DNA of 64,000 nt from Sediminibacterium sp. UBA657 (GTDB lineage Bacteria > Bacteroidota > Bacteroidia > Chitinophagales > Chitinophagaceae), in assembly GCA_002299885.1 (NCBI GenBank), contig DBOB01000003.1:1-64000 (forward strand), in the 5' to 3' direction. The translations under genes were made by a program, and so were the position numbers. The notes beneath the pieces are model-generated. The model was not told the DNA's origin. It did no database searches and worked only from the letters and a program-made list of their open reading frames with translations. Numbering within the stretch: the first letter of the stretch is position 1; the number at the start of each line of letters is the position of its first letter. Shown here one piece after another: positions 25,164 through 34,478 of the stretch.

Positions 25164-26383
25164 TCCATCCAACTTTCCTTTACTTTTTCAAATGCAGCTT
25201 CTAATTGATAAAAGCTAAGAATTTTTTTGATAACAGCTTCTACAACGGTGTCTGGACAGCTTGCACCACTTGTCATTAAAATTCGAATAGGATTTGCATC
25301 AGGTAAATAACCCTCTACTATTTCTGATTGTTTGTTTTTCCAATTGGTTTTTTCAATCCTTTGCGCATCTATAATTTTACTTACGTCATCAATAAAATAA
25401 GTAGGTAGTTTTCGCTCACACAATTCTACCAAGTGTGAACTATTGCTGCTATTTTTTCCACCCATCACAATCGCTAAATCAGCTTGGGTCTCAAGTAGTC
25501 CAATCACTGCAGACTGATTGTCATTGGTGGCATAACAAAGTGTATCCCTTGTATCGGCAAAATGGGCAGCTAAATTTTCTGGACCAAATTTTGTTAAAAT
25601 GACTTGCTTTAGATAATCTGAAATTGCTTGGGTGTCGGTGGCCAATTGCGTTGTTTGGTTCACAACACCAATTTTATCTAAATGTATAGCTGGATCAAAG
25701 TTTGCTGAGAAACGATTGATAAAAAAATCATAAAAATAAGTGAGAGGCAATTCGCCGCTAATAATTTTTCCCAAGACCTTCGTTTCTTCAATATCGTTTA
25801 CAATTAATGTGGGCGTATGTGCAGAAGTATGCGAAAAAGTGGCCCTTGTTTCTTCGTGCTTTGGTTTACCATGTATAACAATAGAGTAGCCTTTTTGTGC
25901 TATTTGTTCACTACGGTTCCAAACTTTTTCAACAAAAGGGCAGGTAGTATCATAGGATTCTATTGCAATACCTTTTGCTCTTAATTTCTCCTCTAATTCT
26001 AGTGTGGTGCCAAATGCAGGAATAATGACAATATCGTCTTTTGTTAATTCGGATAAAGTAATCAATTCTTTGCCTAAAGTATCTTGTAAAAATTGTACGC
26101 CTTTGCTTGTTAAGTCATTGTTCACTTGAGGATTATGGATCATCTCACTCAATAAAAATATTCTTTTGCCCTTATTTTCCTCAATGGTTCTATAGGCAAT
26201 ATCAATCGCATTTTCTACCCCATAACAAAATCCAAAATGCCTTGCTAAATAGATTTTCACCTTGCCAAAGTCAAGTTCGGTTGGGGTGAAATCTTTCTTG
26301 AGCTTATCGTCCAATTTGCGCTTTTGTTTGATCGCGACAATTAATGGGCTTCTGTAGCCTGAAGGCACTTCAAAATTTTTCAT
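25160..26383 (-). CDS. ispH: 4-hydroxy-3-methylbut-2-enyl diphosphate reductase
   Basis: 407 residues, the long Bacteroidota form (E. coli has 316). Last step of the MEP pathway, giving IPP and DMAPP from HMBPP with a [4Fe-4S] cluster. The three cluster cysteines are visible in HFGFCYGVENA near 50, TTCPFVEKVW near 143 and SGASCPDTVVE near 371. The extra length is an N-terminal Lys-rich segment (about 1-40) and insertions near 200-230. It supplies the substrate of the prenyl synthase at 5202-6164. An exact -7 element lies 21 bases before the ATG. Confidence 0.95.
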   Translation of the reverse strand: MKNFEVPSGYRSPLIVAIKQKRKLDDKLKKDFTPTELDFGKVKIYLARHFGFCYGVENAIDIAYRTIEENKGKRIFLLSEMIHNPQVNNDLTSKGVQFLQDTLGKELITLSELTKDDIVIIPAFGTTLELEEKLRAKGIAIESYDTTCPFVEKVWNRSEQIAQKGYSIVIHGKPKHEETRATFSHTSAHTPTLIVNDIEETKVLGKIISGELPLTYFYDFFINRFSANFDPAIHLDKIGVVNQTTQLATDTQAISDYLKQVILTKFGPENLAAHFADTRDTLCYATNDNQSAVIGLLETQADLAIVMGGKNSSNSSHLVELCERKLPTYFIDDVSKIIDAQRIEKTNWKNKQSEIVEGYLPDANPIRILMTSGASCPDTVVEAVIKKILSFYQLEAAFEKVKESWMD

Positions 26384-26404
26384 CTATTTCGATATTAACG
26401 TATA

Positions 26405-26412
26405 CAAAAGTA
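26405..26412 (-). promoter_or_regulatory. -7 promoter element of ispH
   Basis: TACTTTTG on the minus strand, 21 bases before the ATG at 26383. No good upstream TTG box. Confidence 0.45.
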
Positions 26413-26453
26413 CAATCTTCGTTGCTTTTTCCCCTATTTTAATTTAGTGCTTG

Positions 26454-26461
26454 TATCTTTG
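26454..26461 (+). promoter_or_regulatory. -7 promoter element of the ABC-F gene
   Basis: TATCTTTG followed by CGCC and the ATG at 26466. Four bases between box and start codon imply a leaderless or nearly leaderless mRNA, and rule out the upstream in-frame TTG at 26451 as a start. Confidence 0.6.
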
Positions 26462-26465
26462 CGCC

Positions 26466-28397
26466 ATGCATTATGTATCTGTAGAAAATCTGACAAAGAG
26501 TTATGGTATTACGCCTTTATTTAAGGGAATCAGCTTTAATATCAACGAGGGTGACAGAATCGCCTTGGTGGCCAGGAATGGTATTGGGAAAAGTACGCTT
26601 TTAAGAATCTTATCCGGTAAAGAAGTGCCAGACTCTGGGACTGCTAAAGTGCATAAAGACGTCCACTTGGTCTTATTTGAACAAGACCCTCAATTTATAG
26701 AAACTGCATCTGTTACACAGAACTTGTTCAATCAAGAACATCCTATCATGAAGGCCATCAGTAATTATGAAATGGCCATGGAGACAGAAGATGAAAATTT
26801 GATTACAGATGCGATTATGGAAATGGAGGAGAACAATGCTTGGGACTTTGAATCAAAAGTAAAAACGATTTTAACCCAATTAAATATCCATCATTTAGAA
26901 CAACCCGTTTCTAAATTAAGTGGTGGACAAAGAAAGCGTGTTTCTTTAGCTAAAACACTGATCCAAATTGGATTTGAACCAAAACATGTTTTATTATTAA
27001 TGGATGAACCAACCAATCACTTGGATTTAAATATGATTGAATGGCTGGAAAATTATTTAGAGCAAGAAAAAGTAACCTTATTACTTGTGTCACATGATCG
27101 TTATTTCTTAGAAGCAGTCACAGACGAGATTTGGGAATTAGAAAGAGAAAAATTATATAGTTACAAAGGGGATTATGAAAATTATTTAGAGAAGAAAGCT
27201 GCTAGGATTGAATCAGAATTGGCAAGTATTGACAAAGCAAAAAATACCTTTAGAAAAGAATTAGAGTGGATGCGTAAGCAGCCAAAAGCGAGGACAACTA
27301 AAAGTAAAAGTAGGCAGGATAATTTTTACGAAGTAGAAGCGAAGGCAAAACAAAAAATAGAAGACACCAATTTGCAATTGGACATGAAGATGACCCGATT
27401 GGGGGGTAAGATTATTGAAGCTATTAAAGTCTACAAGTCCTATGGCGATTTGGTTGTGTTAAAAGGCTTTGATTATACTTTTAGTAAAGGAGAACGTATT
27501 GGTATTGTAGGCAAGAATGGGGTTGGGAAGTCTACTTTTTTACAAATTTTACAAGGTTTGACAATGCCAGATAGTGGTAAAATCAATGTTGGCGATACCA
27601 TTGTCTTTGGTCATTTTTCTCAAGAAGGGCTTACCTACAAAAAGGACATGCGTGTCATTGAATACTTAAAAACATTTGCCGAGCAGTTTCCTTTGGCTAG
27701 CGGTGGCACATTGAGTGCAGCACAATTCTTAGAATTATTTTTATTCACTCCAGACAAACAATATACTTATTTAAGCGCTTTGAGTGGTGGAGAGAAAAAA
27801 AGACTGCAGCTTTTAACCATCTTATTTAAAAATCCTAATTTTCTAATCTTGGATGAGCCTACCAATGATTTAGACCTTCCAACTTTAGCGGTATTAGAAC
27901 AGTTTTTAATTGATTTTGCGGGTTGTGTATTATTGGTATCACATGATCGTTACTTTATGGATAAATTAGTTGACCACTTATTTATATTTGAAGGGGATGG
28001 TGTGATTCGTGACTATCCTGGTAATTATACACAGTTTAGAATTTTAGAAAAAAGCAAACAAAACTATGCTGCTGTAAGCTCTGATATCACCACGCAGATA
28101 GAGCACGAGGTAAAGCCAATAGCTTCTGCAACAATAAGCCCATCAAATGATTTTGTAATTGACAATACTCCAAAGAAAGTGGCTGAAAAAATGTCTTACA
28201 AAGAAAAATTAGAACTAGAACAATTAAATAAGTCCATGCCTGCATTAGAAATAAAAAAAGCGACACTCACCAGCGAACTTAACAATACGACCGGAGATTA
28301 TAATGCAATCACTGCCCTGAGTGCACAGCTGGCTTCGGTTACAGCCGAATTAGAAGCATCAGAATTAAGGTGGTTAGAACTAAGCGAAAAACAATAG
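26466..28397 (+). CDS. ABC-F family ATPase (Uup/EttA-like)
   Basis: 643 residues, two ABC ATPase domains in tandem with no membrane part; such proteins act on the ribosome E site. First Walker A ARNGIGKSTLLR near 34, signature LSGGQRKRVSLA near 152, Walker B LLLMDEPTNHLD near 176; second Walker A GKNGVGKSTFL near 350, signature LSGGEKKRLQLL near 440, LILDEPTNDLD near 461. The linker with KARTTKSKSRQ near 275 is the P-site-tRNA-interacting motif region. A C-terminal coiled coil (about 575-643) resembles the DNA/RNA-binding tail of Uup. The first Walker A has Ala-Arg rather than Gly before the loop, which is tolerated. Confidence 0.94.
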   Translation: MHYVSVENLTKSYGITPLFKGISFNINEGDRIALVARNGIGKSTLLRILSGKEVPDSGTAKVHKDVHLVLFEQDPQFIETASVTQNLFNQEHPIMKAISNYEMAMETEDENLITDAIMEMEENNAWDFESKVKTILTQLNIHHLEQPVSKLSGGQRKRVSLAKTLIQIGFEPKHVLLLMDEPTNHLDLNMIEWLENYLEQEKVTLLLVSHDRYFLEAVTDEIWELEREKLYSYKGDYENYLEKKAARIESELASIDKAKNTFRKELEWMRKQPKARTTKSKSRQDNFYEVEAKAKQKIEDTNLQLDMKMTRLGGKIIEAIKVYKSYGDLVVLKGFDYTFSKGERIGIVGKNGVGKSTFLQILQGLTMPDSGKINVGDTIVFGHFSQEGLTYKKDMRVIEYLKTFAEQFPLASGGTLSAAQFLELFLFTPDKQYTYLSALSGGEKKRLQLLTILFKNPNFLILDEPTNDLDLPTLAVLEQFLIDFAGCVLLVSHDRYFMDKLVDHLFIFEGDGVIRDYPGNYTQFRILEKSKQNYAAVSSDITTQIEHEVKPIASATISPSNDFVIDNTPKKVAEKMSYKEKLELEQLNKSMPALEIKKATLTSELNNTTGDYNAITALSAQLASVTAELEASELRWLELSEKQ

Positions 28398-28419
28398 TTT
28401 GTTAGTATTTTCTACAAAA

Positions 28420-28453
28420 TGAGGCCTAGGTCTTATATAATTGAGGCCTAAGT
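28420..28453. repeat. Two direct copies of TGAGGCCTARGT, 22 bases apart
   Basis: TGAGGCCTAGGT starts at 28420 and TGAGGCCTAAGT at 28442, so like points lie 22 bases apart, two helical turns. Each copy contains the palindrome AGGCCT. They sit between the ABC-F stop and the long hairpin before the small regulator gene. They could be operator sites, or the two AGGCCT cores could pair as a weak terminator for the ABC-F mRNA since AGTTTT follows. Confidence 0.45.
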
Positions 28454-28473
28454 TTTGGACATGATTTTATTGA

Positions 28474-28529
28474 TAGAGGTAATTTAGTATAACGATACAG
28501 CAAACAATATCGTATTAAATTCACCTCTA
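28474..28529. repeat. Long imperfect inverted repeat before the CI-like regulator
   Basis: The left arm, 28474-28497 (starting TAGAGGT, ending ACGATA), pairs with the right arm, 28508-28529 (starting TATCGT, ending ACCTCTA), around a 10-base loop (CAGCAAACAA). About 20 base pairs form with one single-base bulge and one short bulge of a few bases. It ends 12 bases before the regulator ATG, so it could be an operator, an mRNA structure controlling translation, or the footprint of a small mobile element. Confidence 0.6.
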
Positions 28530-28541
28530 AATATTATTATC

Positions 28542-28976
28542 ATGAAACCAATTGAAAGAATCGAAATCTTTATGCATTTCAAAAAGATTTCGCCACATGC
28601 TTTTGAGCAAAAAATTGATTTGTCCAATGGCTACTTTTCAAAGCAATTAAAAAACTTAGGATCGGTAGGATCAGATATCTTAATTAAGATATATCTAGCC
28701 TATCCAGAACTTGATATTTTATGGATACTAACAGGGGAGGGTCAAATGCTAAAACAGGCCGAACAAGAAAGTCAACAAATAGGCGATATTATTTTAGAAG
28801 ACTTTACAAATAAATATACAAGCGAAAACAAGAAATTAAAAAAACTTGAAAACGATTTTGATAAATTACAAACCTCATTAACTGATAAGGAGAAAATCAT
28901 TGGTTTGTATGAGTTCATGTTAAATGGAAATCCTCCTATCACTAGTAGTAGTGTCGTAAAAAGGATGGATGCCTAG
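28542..28976 (+). CDS. Small CI-like helix-turn-helix regulator with coiled coil
   Basis: 144 residues. Residues 1-68 have the pattern of Bacteroidota CI-like/XRE repressors: MKPIERIEIFMHFK, then SPHAFEQKIDLSNGYFSKQLKN (here quoted in parts: LSNGYFSKQ as recognition helix) and PELDILWILTGEGQML. Residues about 85-120 are a heptad-like Lys/Glu/Leu coiled coil, probably for dimerisation. There is no LexA-type peptidase domain, so it is not self-cleaving. It stands alone behind a long hairpin and two direct repeats, with its own perfect terminator, and no phage genes surround it. Autoregulation at those repeats is a reasonable guess; targets are unknown. Confidence 0.75.
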   Translation: MKPIERIEIFMHFKKISPHAFEQKIDLSNGYFSKQLKNLGSVGSDILIKIYLAYPELDILWILTGEGQMLKQAEQESQQIGDIILEDFTNKYTSENKKLKKLENDFDKLQTSLTDKEKIIGLYEFMLNGNPPITSSSVVKRMDA

Positions 28977-28999
28977 TTATATATGCTGAATTAGATCAA

Positions 29000-29033
29000 A
29001 AAAAGAGGCACTTCAATTGAAGTGCCTCTTTTT
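29000..29033. terminator. Perfect palindromic bidirectional terminator
   Basis: A fully symmetric 34-base palindrome: AAAAAGAGGCACTTCAA on the left and its exact complement TTGAAGTGCCTCTTTTT on the right. T runs on both strands let it end the regulator transcript (plus) and gcvP (minus, stop at 29060-29062). Confidence 0.88.
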
Positions 29034-29059
29034 ATACTTACTATTTATTGTTATCCTAA

Positions 29060-31909
29060 TTATGCATAAGATGATACAGGCTCACAAGTACAAACTAGGT
29101 TTCTGTCCCCATGTGTATTGTTTACACGCGCTACTGTTGGCCAAAATTTATTCAACGCAACATAAGGTAGTGGGAATGCAGCTTCTTGTCTTGTATAACT
29201 ATGAGACCATTCGTTTGCACAAATCACATGTTGTGTATGTGGTGCATTTTTCAATGGATTATCTGTTTTATCAAAACGGCCTGTTTCAATGGCAACAATT
29301 TCTGCATGGATTGCTAACAATGCATCACAGAAGCGATCCAATTCTGCCATGTCCTCGCTTTCTGTAGGCTCAATCATAATAGTGCCTGCTACAGGGAAGC
29401 TCATTGTTGGTGCATGGAATCCGTAATCTATCAATCGCTTAGCCACATCTTCTGCTTCAATACCTGCAGTTTGTTTAAATGGTCTTAGGTCAATGATGAA
29501 TTCGTGTGCGCATGTACCATTCTTGCTAGTGTATAAAATAGTGTATGCTTTTTCCAATCTTGATTTCATATAGTTTGCATTCAGGATGGCATAGCTGGTT
29601 GCTAATTCCAATCCTTTGGCACCTAACATTTTGATATAAGCATAACTAATTAATAAAATACTTGCAGATCCTAATGGCGCACCACTTACTGCGTTGGTTG
29701 CATCTCCATTCTTAATATGACCTGGCAAGAAAGGTGCTAATTTATCATTCACACAAATTGGTCCAACACCTGGTCCACCTCCACCATGTGGAATCGCAAA
29801 TGTTTTATGTAAATTCAAGTGACATACATCCGCACCAATATTTCCTGGACTTGTTAATCCAACCTGCGCATTCATGTTAGCGCCATCCATGTAAACCATA
29901 CCACCATTTACGTGAATGGTATTACAAATATCCATGATGGTTTCTTCAAACACACCATGTGTAGACGGATAAGTCACCATCAGTGCACCAAGATTGTCTT
30001 TATGTTGAATTGCTTTTTCTGTAAGATCTGCCACATCAATATTTCCTGCAGCATCACATGCCACTACCACTACTTTAAAGCCAGCCATAACCGCACTTGC
30101 AGGGTTGGTGCCGTGTGCACTAATTGGAATCAAAACAATATTTCTATGCGGCTCATTTCTGGCAGCATGGTAAGAACGAATGGTTAATAATCCTGCATAC
30201 TCACCTTGTGCACCACTGTTAGGTTGTAAACTACAAGCAGTGAATCCAGTTGTTTGACATAAATAAGCACTTAGCTCTTTTACAATCTCTTGGTATCCGA
30301 TGGTTTGATTTGCTGGTGCAAATGGATGCAAGCCGCCAAAACAAGGCCAACTCACTGGAATCATTTCTGTCGCAGCATTCAATTTCATCGTACAACTACC
30401 AAGGCTAATCATACTCATATTTAAAGAAAGGTCTTTATTCTCTAATTGCTTGATATAACGCATCATTTGTGTCTCACTATGATGTGTGTTGAATACAGGA
30501 TGTGTTAAGTAGTTGCTGGTTCTAACCAATTGCGCTGGTATAGCTGCGTTTTTGATATTTGCATTCAATGCATTAGCAGTTTTGCCTGTCAATGTTTCAA
30601 ACAAATGCACAATTGATTGAATGTCTTTTACAGAGGTTGTTTCGTCAATACTGATAGAAACTGTGCCATTTGTAAAATAGTTGAAATTGATCGCTTCTTT
30701 GTTTGCAAGCTCAAATAATTTATTCGCATCAAAACCTGTTAAGTGTAATGTGTCGAAATAAAATTCATTCACTTGTTGAACTCCTAAACTTTCTAATTGT
30801 TGTGCCAATCCTTGAGCCAATGCATGCACTCTTGTAGCGATTGCTTTTAATCCATCAGGTCCATGATATACTGCATACATCACAGCCATGTTTGCAAGTA
30901 ATGCTTGTGCAGTACAAATATTAGAAGTTGCCTTTTCGCGTTTAATATGTTGCTCTCTAGTTTGCAATGCCATTCTTAATGCACGGTTGCCCTGTGCATC
31001 TATACTTACGCCAATCAATCTTCCTGGCATACCTCTTTTAAAGGCATCTTTTGTTGCAAAATAAGCAGCATGTGGTCCACCAAATCCCATTGGTACACCA
31101 AATCTTTGTGTGTTACCTACAGCCACATCTGCATTCAATTCACCTGGACTTTTTAAAACAGTCAATGAAAGTAAGTCGGCTACTAAAATGACCATTCCAC
31201 CTACCTGGTGTACTTGGTCTATAAAGCTGGTGTAGTCTTGGATTGCACCATTGGCGTTTGGATATTGAAGGATTGCACCAAAGAATCCACCATCAATAGT
31301 AGCAGTTTTAAAATCACCTGTCACTAATTCTACACCAATTGGCGTTGCTCTAGTTTGCAAAACAGATTTTGTTTGTGCAAAAATAGCTTCGTCCACAAAT
31401 AATTTTGGTTGACTAATGACCTCTGATTTATTGATATGATTAAAGATCATCGCCATCGCTTCTGCAGCTGCAGTCGCTTCGTCTAATAAAGAGGCGTTTG
31501 CAATATCCATTCCAGTCAAATCGGTCACCATAGTTTGAAAGTTCAATAAACTTTCTAAACGACCTTGTGCAATTTCTGCTTGATAAGGTGTGTATTGTGT
31601 ATACCAACCTGGGTTTTCAAATATATTTCTTAGGATCACAGAAGGCGTGATAGTGCCATAGTAACCTTGTCCGATAAAATTTTTCGCAACAATATTTTTC
31701 TCACCAATTGCTTTAAGTGATTGCAACATTTCAAACTCGGTCAATCCCTCTGGAATCTCCATTGGTTTTGTTAAACGAATATTTGCAGGTACAATTTTGT
31801 CTATTAATGCTGCTAAAGTATCCACTCCAACTGCCTTCAACATTTTTGCACTATCTACTGGATTTGGGCCAATATGTCTTTGGATAAATTCTGCGCCATT
31901 TTGATTCAT
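29060..31909 (-). CDS. gcvP: Glycine dehydrogenase (decarboxylating), P protein
   Basis: 949 residues, the one-chain form of the PLP-dependent P protein of the glycine cleavage system; it decarboxylates glycine and passes the aminomethyl group to the lipoyl H protein. The N-terminal half has QRHIGPN near 9, [19 protein letters not shown] in the usual place, and [11 protein letters not shown]. The C-terminal half has GSCTMKLNA and the PLP lysine in [18 protein letters not shown] start at the ATG at 31909: an upstream in-frame GTG at 31942 overlaps the -7 element and so is unlikely to be transcribed. gcvT and gcvH are not in the window. Confidence 0.96.
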   Translation of the reverse strand: MNQNGAEFIQRHIGPNPVDSAKMLKAVGVDTLAALIDKIVPANIRLTKPMEIPEGLTEFEMLQSLKAIGEKNIVAKNFIGQGYYGTITPSVILRNIFENPGWYTQYTPYQAEIAQGRLESLLNFQTMVTDLTGMDIANASLLDEATAAAEAMAMIFNHINKSEVISQPKLFVDEAIFAQTKSVLQTRATPIGVELVTGDFKTATIDGGFFGAILQYPNANGAIQDYTSFIDQVHQVGGMVILVADLLSLTVLKSPGELNADVAVGNTQRFGVPMGFGGPHAAYFATKDAFKRGMPGRLIGVSIDAQGNRALRMALQTREQHIKREKATSNICTAQALLANMAVMYAVYHGPDGLKAIATRVHALAQGLAQQLESLGVQQVNEFYFDTLHLTGFDANKLFELANKEAINFNYFTNGTVSISIDETTSVKDIQSIVHLFETLTGKTANALNANIKNAAIPAQLVRTSNYLTHPVFNTHHSETQMMRYIKQLENKDLSLNMSMISLGSCTMKLNAATEMIPVSWPCFGGLHPFAPANQTIGYQEIVKELSAYLCQTTGFTACSLQPNSGAQGEYAGLLTIRSYHAARNEPHRNIVLIPISAHGTNPASAVMAGFKVVVVACDAAGNIDVADLTEKAIQHKDNLGALMVTYPSTHGVFEETIMDICNTIHVNGGMVYMDGANMNAQVGLTSPGNIGADVCHLNLHKTFAIPHGGGGPGVGPICVNDKLAPFLPGHIKNGDATNAVSGAPLGSASILLISYAYIKMLGAKGLELATSYAILNANYMKSRLEKAYTILYTSKNGTCAHEFIIDLRPFKQTAGIEAEDVAKRLIDYGFHAPTMSFPVAGTIMIEPTESEDMAELDRFCDALLAIHAEIVAIETGRFDKTDNPLKNAPHTQHVICANEWSHSYTRQEAAFPLPYVALNKFWPTVARVNNTHGDRNLVCTCEPVSSYA

Positions 31910-31941
31910 TTCGACGGAATTGAAAGGGTTAAAAATTGGCA

Positions 31942-31971
31942 CAAAGATAGGCTTTTCGTGCCGCCTTCAAA
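31942..31971 (-). promoter_or_regulatory. Promoter of gcvP (TTTG-N16/18-TATCTTTG)
   Basis: On the minus strand TTTG at 31971-31968 precedes TATCTTTG at 31949-31942, with 18 bases between the boxes, close to the Bacteroidota consensus. The leader to the ATG at 31909 would be under 35 bases, too short for a glycine riboswitch, and I see none. Confidence 0.6.
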
Positions 31972-32008
31972 AGGGATAGGGGACTAAATTTACTTGAATG
32001 GGGAAAGC

Positions 32009-32039
32009 TTGTGGATGATGGCTAAATAGTTTACTTTTG
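32009..32039 (+). promoter_or_regulatory. Promoter of the YkgJ-like gene (TTG-N20-TACTTTTG)
   Basis: TTG at 32009-32011 and TACTTTTG at 32032-32039, the same spacing as the FKBP promoter; nine bases then lead to the ATG at 32049. Confidence 0.55.
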
Positions 32040-32048
32040 TTATCTATT

Positions 32049-32528
32049 ATGCAAGCAAACACTGAACACTTATACGATACCCCCGCTCCGGAACAGCTTA
32101 AAAAATTCCAGAACTTTCTAAAAAGGGTGGATAAGCGCGTTATTTTAAAGCAATTGCCAGACTTGCATGAAGCTGCTTTTGAGAAAATCGATTGTTTAGA
32201 TTGTGCAAGATGTTGCAAAAATTATTCCCCAAGATTCAAAATGCCCGACATTAAAAGAATCAGTAAATACATGGGCATGAAAGAGACCGCATTCATTGAT
32301 CAGTATTTAAGCATGGACGAAGAAGGGGACTATGTTTCTAAAACAAGGCCTTGCCCTTTTTTAGGTAGTGATAATGCATGTGGTATTTATGACCATCGCC
32401 CAACCGATTGTCAAAGGTTCCCTTATACCGATGAGGATGTTTTTTTTAAACGCATTCCAATTACAATGAAAAATGCAGAATTCTGTCCTATTGTGCATGA
32501 TGTCATGAATGCGCTTATTGCGAAATAA
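32049..32528 (+). CDS. YkgJ-family Cys-cluster (zinc/iron-chelating) protein
   Basis: 159 residues from the ATG at 32049; a TTG four codons earlier overlaps the promoter box. The CxxCxxCC signature is present as CLDCARCCK near 54-62, followed by RPCPFL and CGIYDHRPTDCQRFPY near 100-125, which complete a Cys-rich metal site. Members probably hold zinc or an iron-sulfur cluster; the biochemical role is not established. Its stop is directly adjacent to the stop of the convergent MFS gene. Confidence 0.85.
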   Translation: MQANTEHLYDTPAPEQLKKFQNFLKRVDKRVILKQLPDLHEAAFEKIDCLDCARCCKNYSPRFKMPDIKRISKYMGMKETAFIDQYLSMDEEGDYVSKTRPCPFLGSDNACGIYDHRPTDCQRFPYTDEDVFFKRIPITMKNAEFCPIVHDVMNALIAK

Positions 32529-33782
32529 TTAATATTCCATTTCTTTTAGTTTGGGTGCTTTAAACCAAGTAGTGAATACCACTAAAATGGTCATCACACC
32601 ACCAAATACCACCGATGGTATTACACCCATTGCTTTTGCTGCCAATCCGCTTTCAAATTGTCCTAATTCGTTACTGCTATTGATGAACATCGAATTCACC
32701 GACATCACCCTGCCTCGCATATGGCTTGGTGTTTTGAGCTGAACAATGGTGCCTCGTACAATCATACTGAATCCATCTAAAATACCACTCATTAACAATG
32801 CTGCAAATGAGATCCAAAATATTTTAGACAATGCAAACACAATGATACAAACACCAAAGCCTGCGACAGCAAGTAATAATTTTTTTCCTTGTTTTTGTGT
32901 AACAGGGAATAATGTAATTAAAATGATAATCAGCATCGCACCAATATCAGTCGCTGCATTGAGCCATCCAAAACCAATAGGACCTACTTTTAATATATCT
33001 CTTGCAAATACGGGTACCATTGCAACTGCACCACCAAAAAGAACAGCAAATAAGTCCAATGAAAGTGCGCCTAATAATTCTTTCGTATTTAAAACAAAAC
33101 GCAATCCTTCTTTTACACTCTCTAAAGGCTTTTGTTCCACCACAGTAGGGTGCGGAGGCTTTGCACTTATTTTTTGAATAAAGAAAAAGCCAATTGCCAC
33201 CAGTGATACCACCAGGATTAAAGAGCCATGAATGCCAAAACCTGCAATCATAAAACCAACACTTGCATGCCCTACGACAGAGGCACTCAGCCACATCCCT
33301 TGACTCCAAGTGGTGGCATTTTGTAATAAATTTTTAGGAACAATTTCACCCACCAAAGTACCAAATCCAGGTCCTGTAAAAGAACGGATGATACCGGTAC
33401 AAAAGATGACAAAATAAATAACTAAGGCTATTTGTAGATTGCCTAAATGTGCCTTACCATAGGCCGAGGATAAGAGCAACAAACAAATTGCACAAATAAA
33501 GTAGAGTGAAACACCTCTTAATATAATTTTTCTTTTCTCGCTTTTATCAATCACATGGCCTGCATATAATGCGAGTGATACCGCAGGAATAACTTCTGCT
33601 AAACCAATTAATCCTATTGCAAAAGGTTCATTGGTTAATTCATAAATCCACCAACCTACCAATGTGCCCATCATCCTTAGCCCCATGATAAACAAAAAAC
33701 GTCCAATCATTAAATTTCTAAACTCATTTATCCTTAAAGCTGCAAATGGATCCTTGGTTAGTTGTTGTGCATTTTGCTCCAT
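32529..33782 (-). CDS. MFS transporter, EntS-like (MFS_3)
   Basis: 417 residues with about 12 predicted membrane helices. RNLMIGRFLFIMGLRMMGTLVGW opens the first helix; the loop-2 motif is reduced to GHVIDKSEKRKIILRG; SPSHMRGRVMSVN-like PSHMRGRVMSVNSMF near 352 is typical of the MFS_3 group that exports siderophores and small molecules. Substrate cannot be read. Upstream lies the deoxynucleoside kinase with 21 bases between them, so the two could be co-transcribed from the folK-dNK side. Confidence 0.85.
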   Translation of the reverse strand: MEQNAQQLTKDPFAALRINEFRNLMIGRFLFIMGLRMMGTLVGWWIYELTNEPFAIGLIGLAEVIPAVSLALYAGHVIDKSEKRKIILRGVSLYFICAICLLLLSSAYGKAHLGNLQIALVIYFVIFCTGIIRSFTGPGFGTLVGEIVPKNLLQNATTWSQGMWLSASVVGHASVGFMIAGFGIHGSLILVVSLVAIGFFFIQKISAKPPHPTVVEQKPLESVKEGLRFVLNTKELLGALSLDLFAVLFGGAVAMVPVFARDILKVGPIGFGWLNAATDIGAMLIIILITLFPVTQKQGKKLLLAVAGFGVCIIVFALSKIFWISFAALLMSGILDGFSMIVRGTIVQLKTPSHMRGRVMSVNSMFINSSNELGQFESGLAAKAMGVIPSVVFGGVMTILVVFTTWFKAPKLKEMEY

Positions 33783-33803
33783 AACAGTATTGATAGGTTG
33801 AAC

Positions 33804-34436
33804 TTAGGGTAATGTAAAATAATGTTGTCCTTCTTCTAAATCTTTATCCAATGCGTCTGTAATGACTTTAAAATGCTTTTCATTGTACAAAAAATCTGCA
33901 TTACTAGCATCCACAAAAATAGTTTTGATATTATGTTGTTTGATATAGCTGGTATAGGTCTCTTGTAATTTGAATAAGTATTCGTCGGGGATGGATTGTT
34001 CAAATTTTCGATTCCGCTTTTTAATATTTCCTTGCAATCTATTCACTGGGGCATGTAAATAAATCAAAATATCAGGCGGAGTCAATTGTTGCACAAAGAC
34101 ATCGAACATTTTTTGATACAATCTAAATTCTTCTTCGGGCAAATTCACCTTAGCAAAGAGTAAGCACTTCGTAAAAATATAGTCAGATACAGTGATATTT
34201 TGAAACAAGTCATTGGACTTAACCATTTCTTGTTGCTGTTTAAATCGCTCTGCTAAAAAAAACAGTTCCAATGGGAAAGCGTATTGCTTTGGGTTCTCGT
34301 AAAATTTTGTCAAAAATGGGTTATCCGCAAATTCCTCTAAAACAAGCTTTGCATCATAATGTTGTGCAAGTAATTGCGATAGCGTTGTCTTTCCTGCACC
34401 AATATTCCCCTCAATTGCTATAAAATGATGCTTCAT
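33804..34436 (-). CDS. Deoxynucleoside kinase
   Basis: 210 residues from the ATG at 34436; a further in-frame ATG at 34460 lies inside the -7 element and is rejected. It salvages deoxynucleosides (probably dA or dG) by phosphorylation. P-loop EGNIGAGKTTLSQLLA near 8; the catalytic block LEEFADNPFL near 34 replaces the usual EP pair with EEF; SDYIF near 93 corresponds to the DRS-type substrate motif; RNRKFEQ near 146 is the lid. folK is encoded 42 bases upstream, a pairing I recall from other Bacteroidota, sometimes as a fusion. Confidence 0.88.
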   Translation of the reverse strand: MKHHFIAIEGNIGAGKTTLSQLLAQHYDAKLVLEEFADNPFLTKFYENPKQYAFPLELFFLAERFKQQQEMVKSNDLFQNITVSDYIFTKCLLFAKVNLPEEEFRLYQKMFDVFVQQLTPPDILIYLHAPVNRLQGNIKKRNRKFEQSIPDEYLFKLQETYTSYIKQHNIKTIFVDASNADFLYNEKHFKVITDALDKDLEEGQHYFTLP

Positions 34437-34457
34437 AATGCTTCTAATACTTGCGGA

Positions 34458-34465
34458 CAAAGATA
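34458..34465 (-). promoter_or_regulatory. -7 promoter element of the deoxynucleoside kinase gene
   Basis: TATCTTTG on the minus strand, 21 bases before the ATG at 34436, in the short gap after folK. It suggests the kinase can be transcribed independently of folK. Confidence 0.5.
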
Positions 34466-34478
34466 AGTTCTGGAACCT

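Noticed and set aside
28542..28976. Prophage remnant around the CI-like regulator
   Set aside because: Both neighbours are housekeeping genes and no integrase, structural or replication gene is present; only the regulator itself has phage-like style.
31910..31942. GTG start for gcvP eleven codons upstream
   Set aside because: The GTG is part of the TATCTTTG promoter box, so the transcript would begin after it.
31910..31970. Glycine riboswitch upstream of gcvP
   Set aside because: The leader is under 35 bases and shows no glycine aptamer features.
32947..33309. 120-codon Cys-rich minus-strand frame inside the MFS gene
   Set aside because: It is a shifted reading of the conserved transporter on the same strand, with no start signal of its own.
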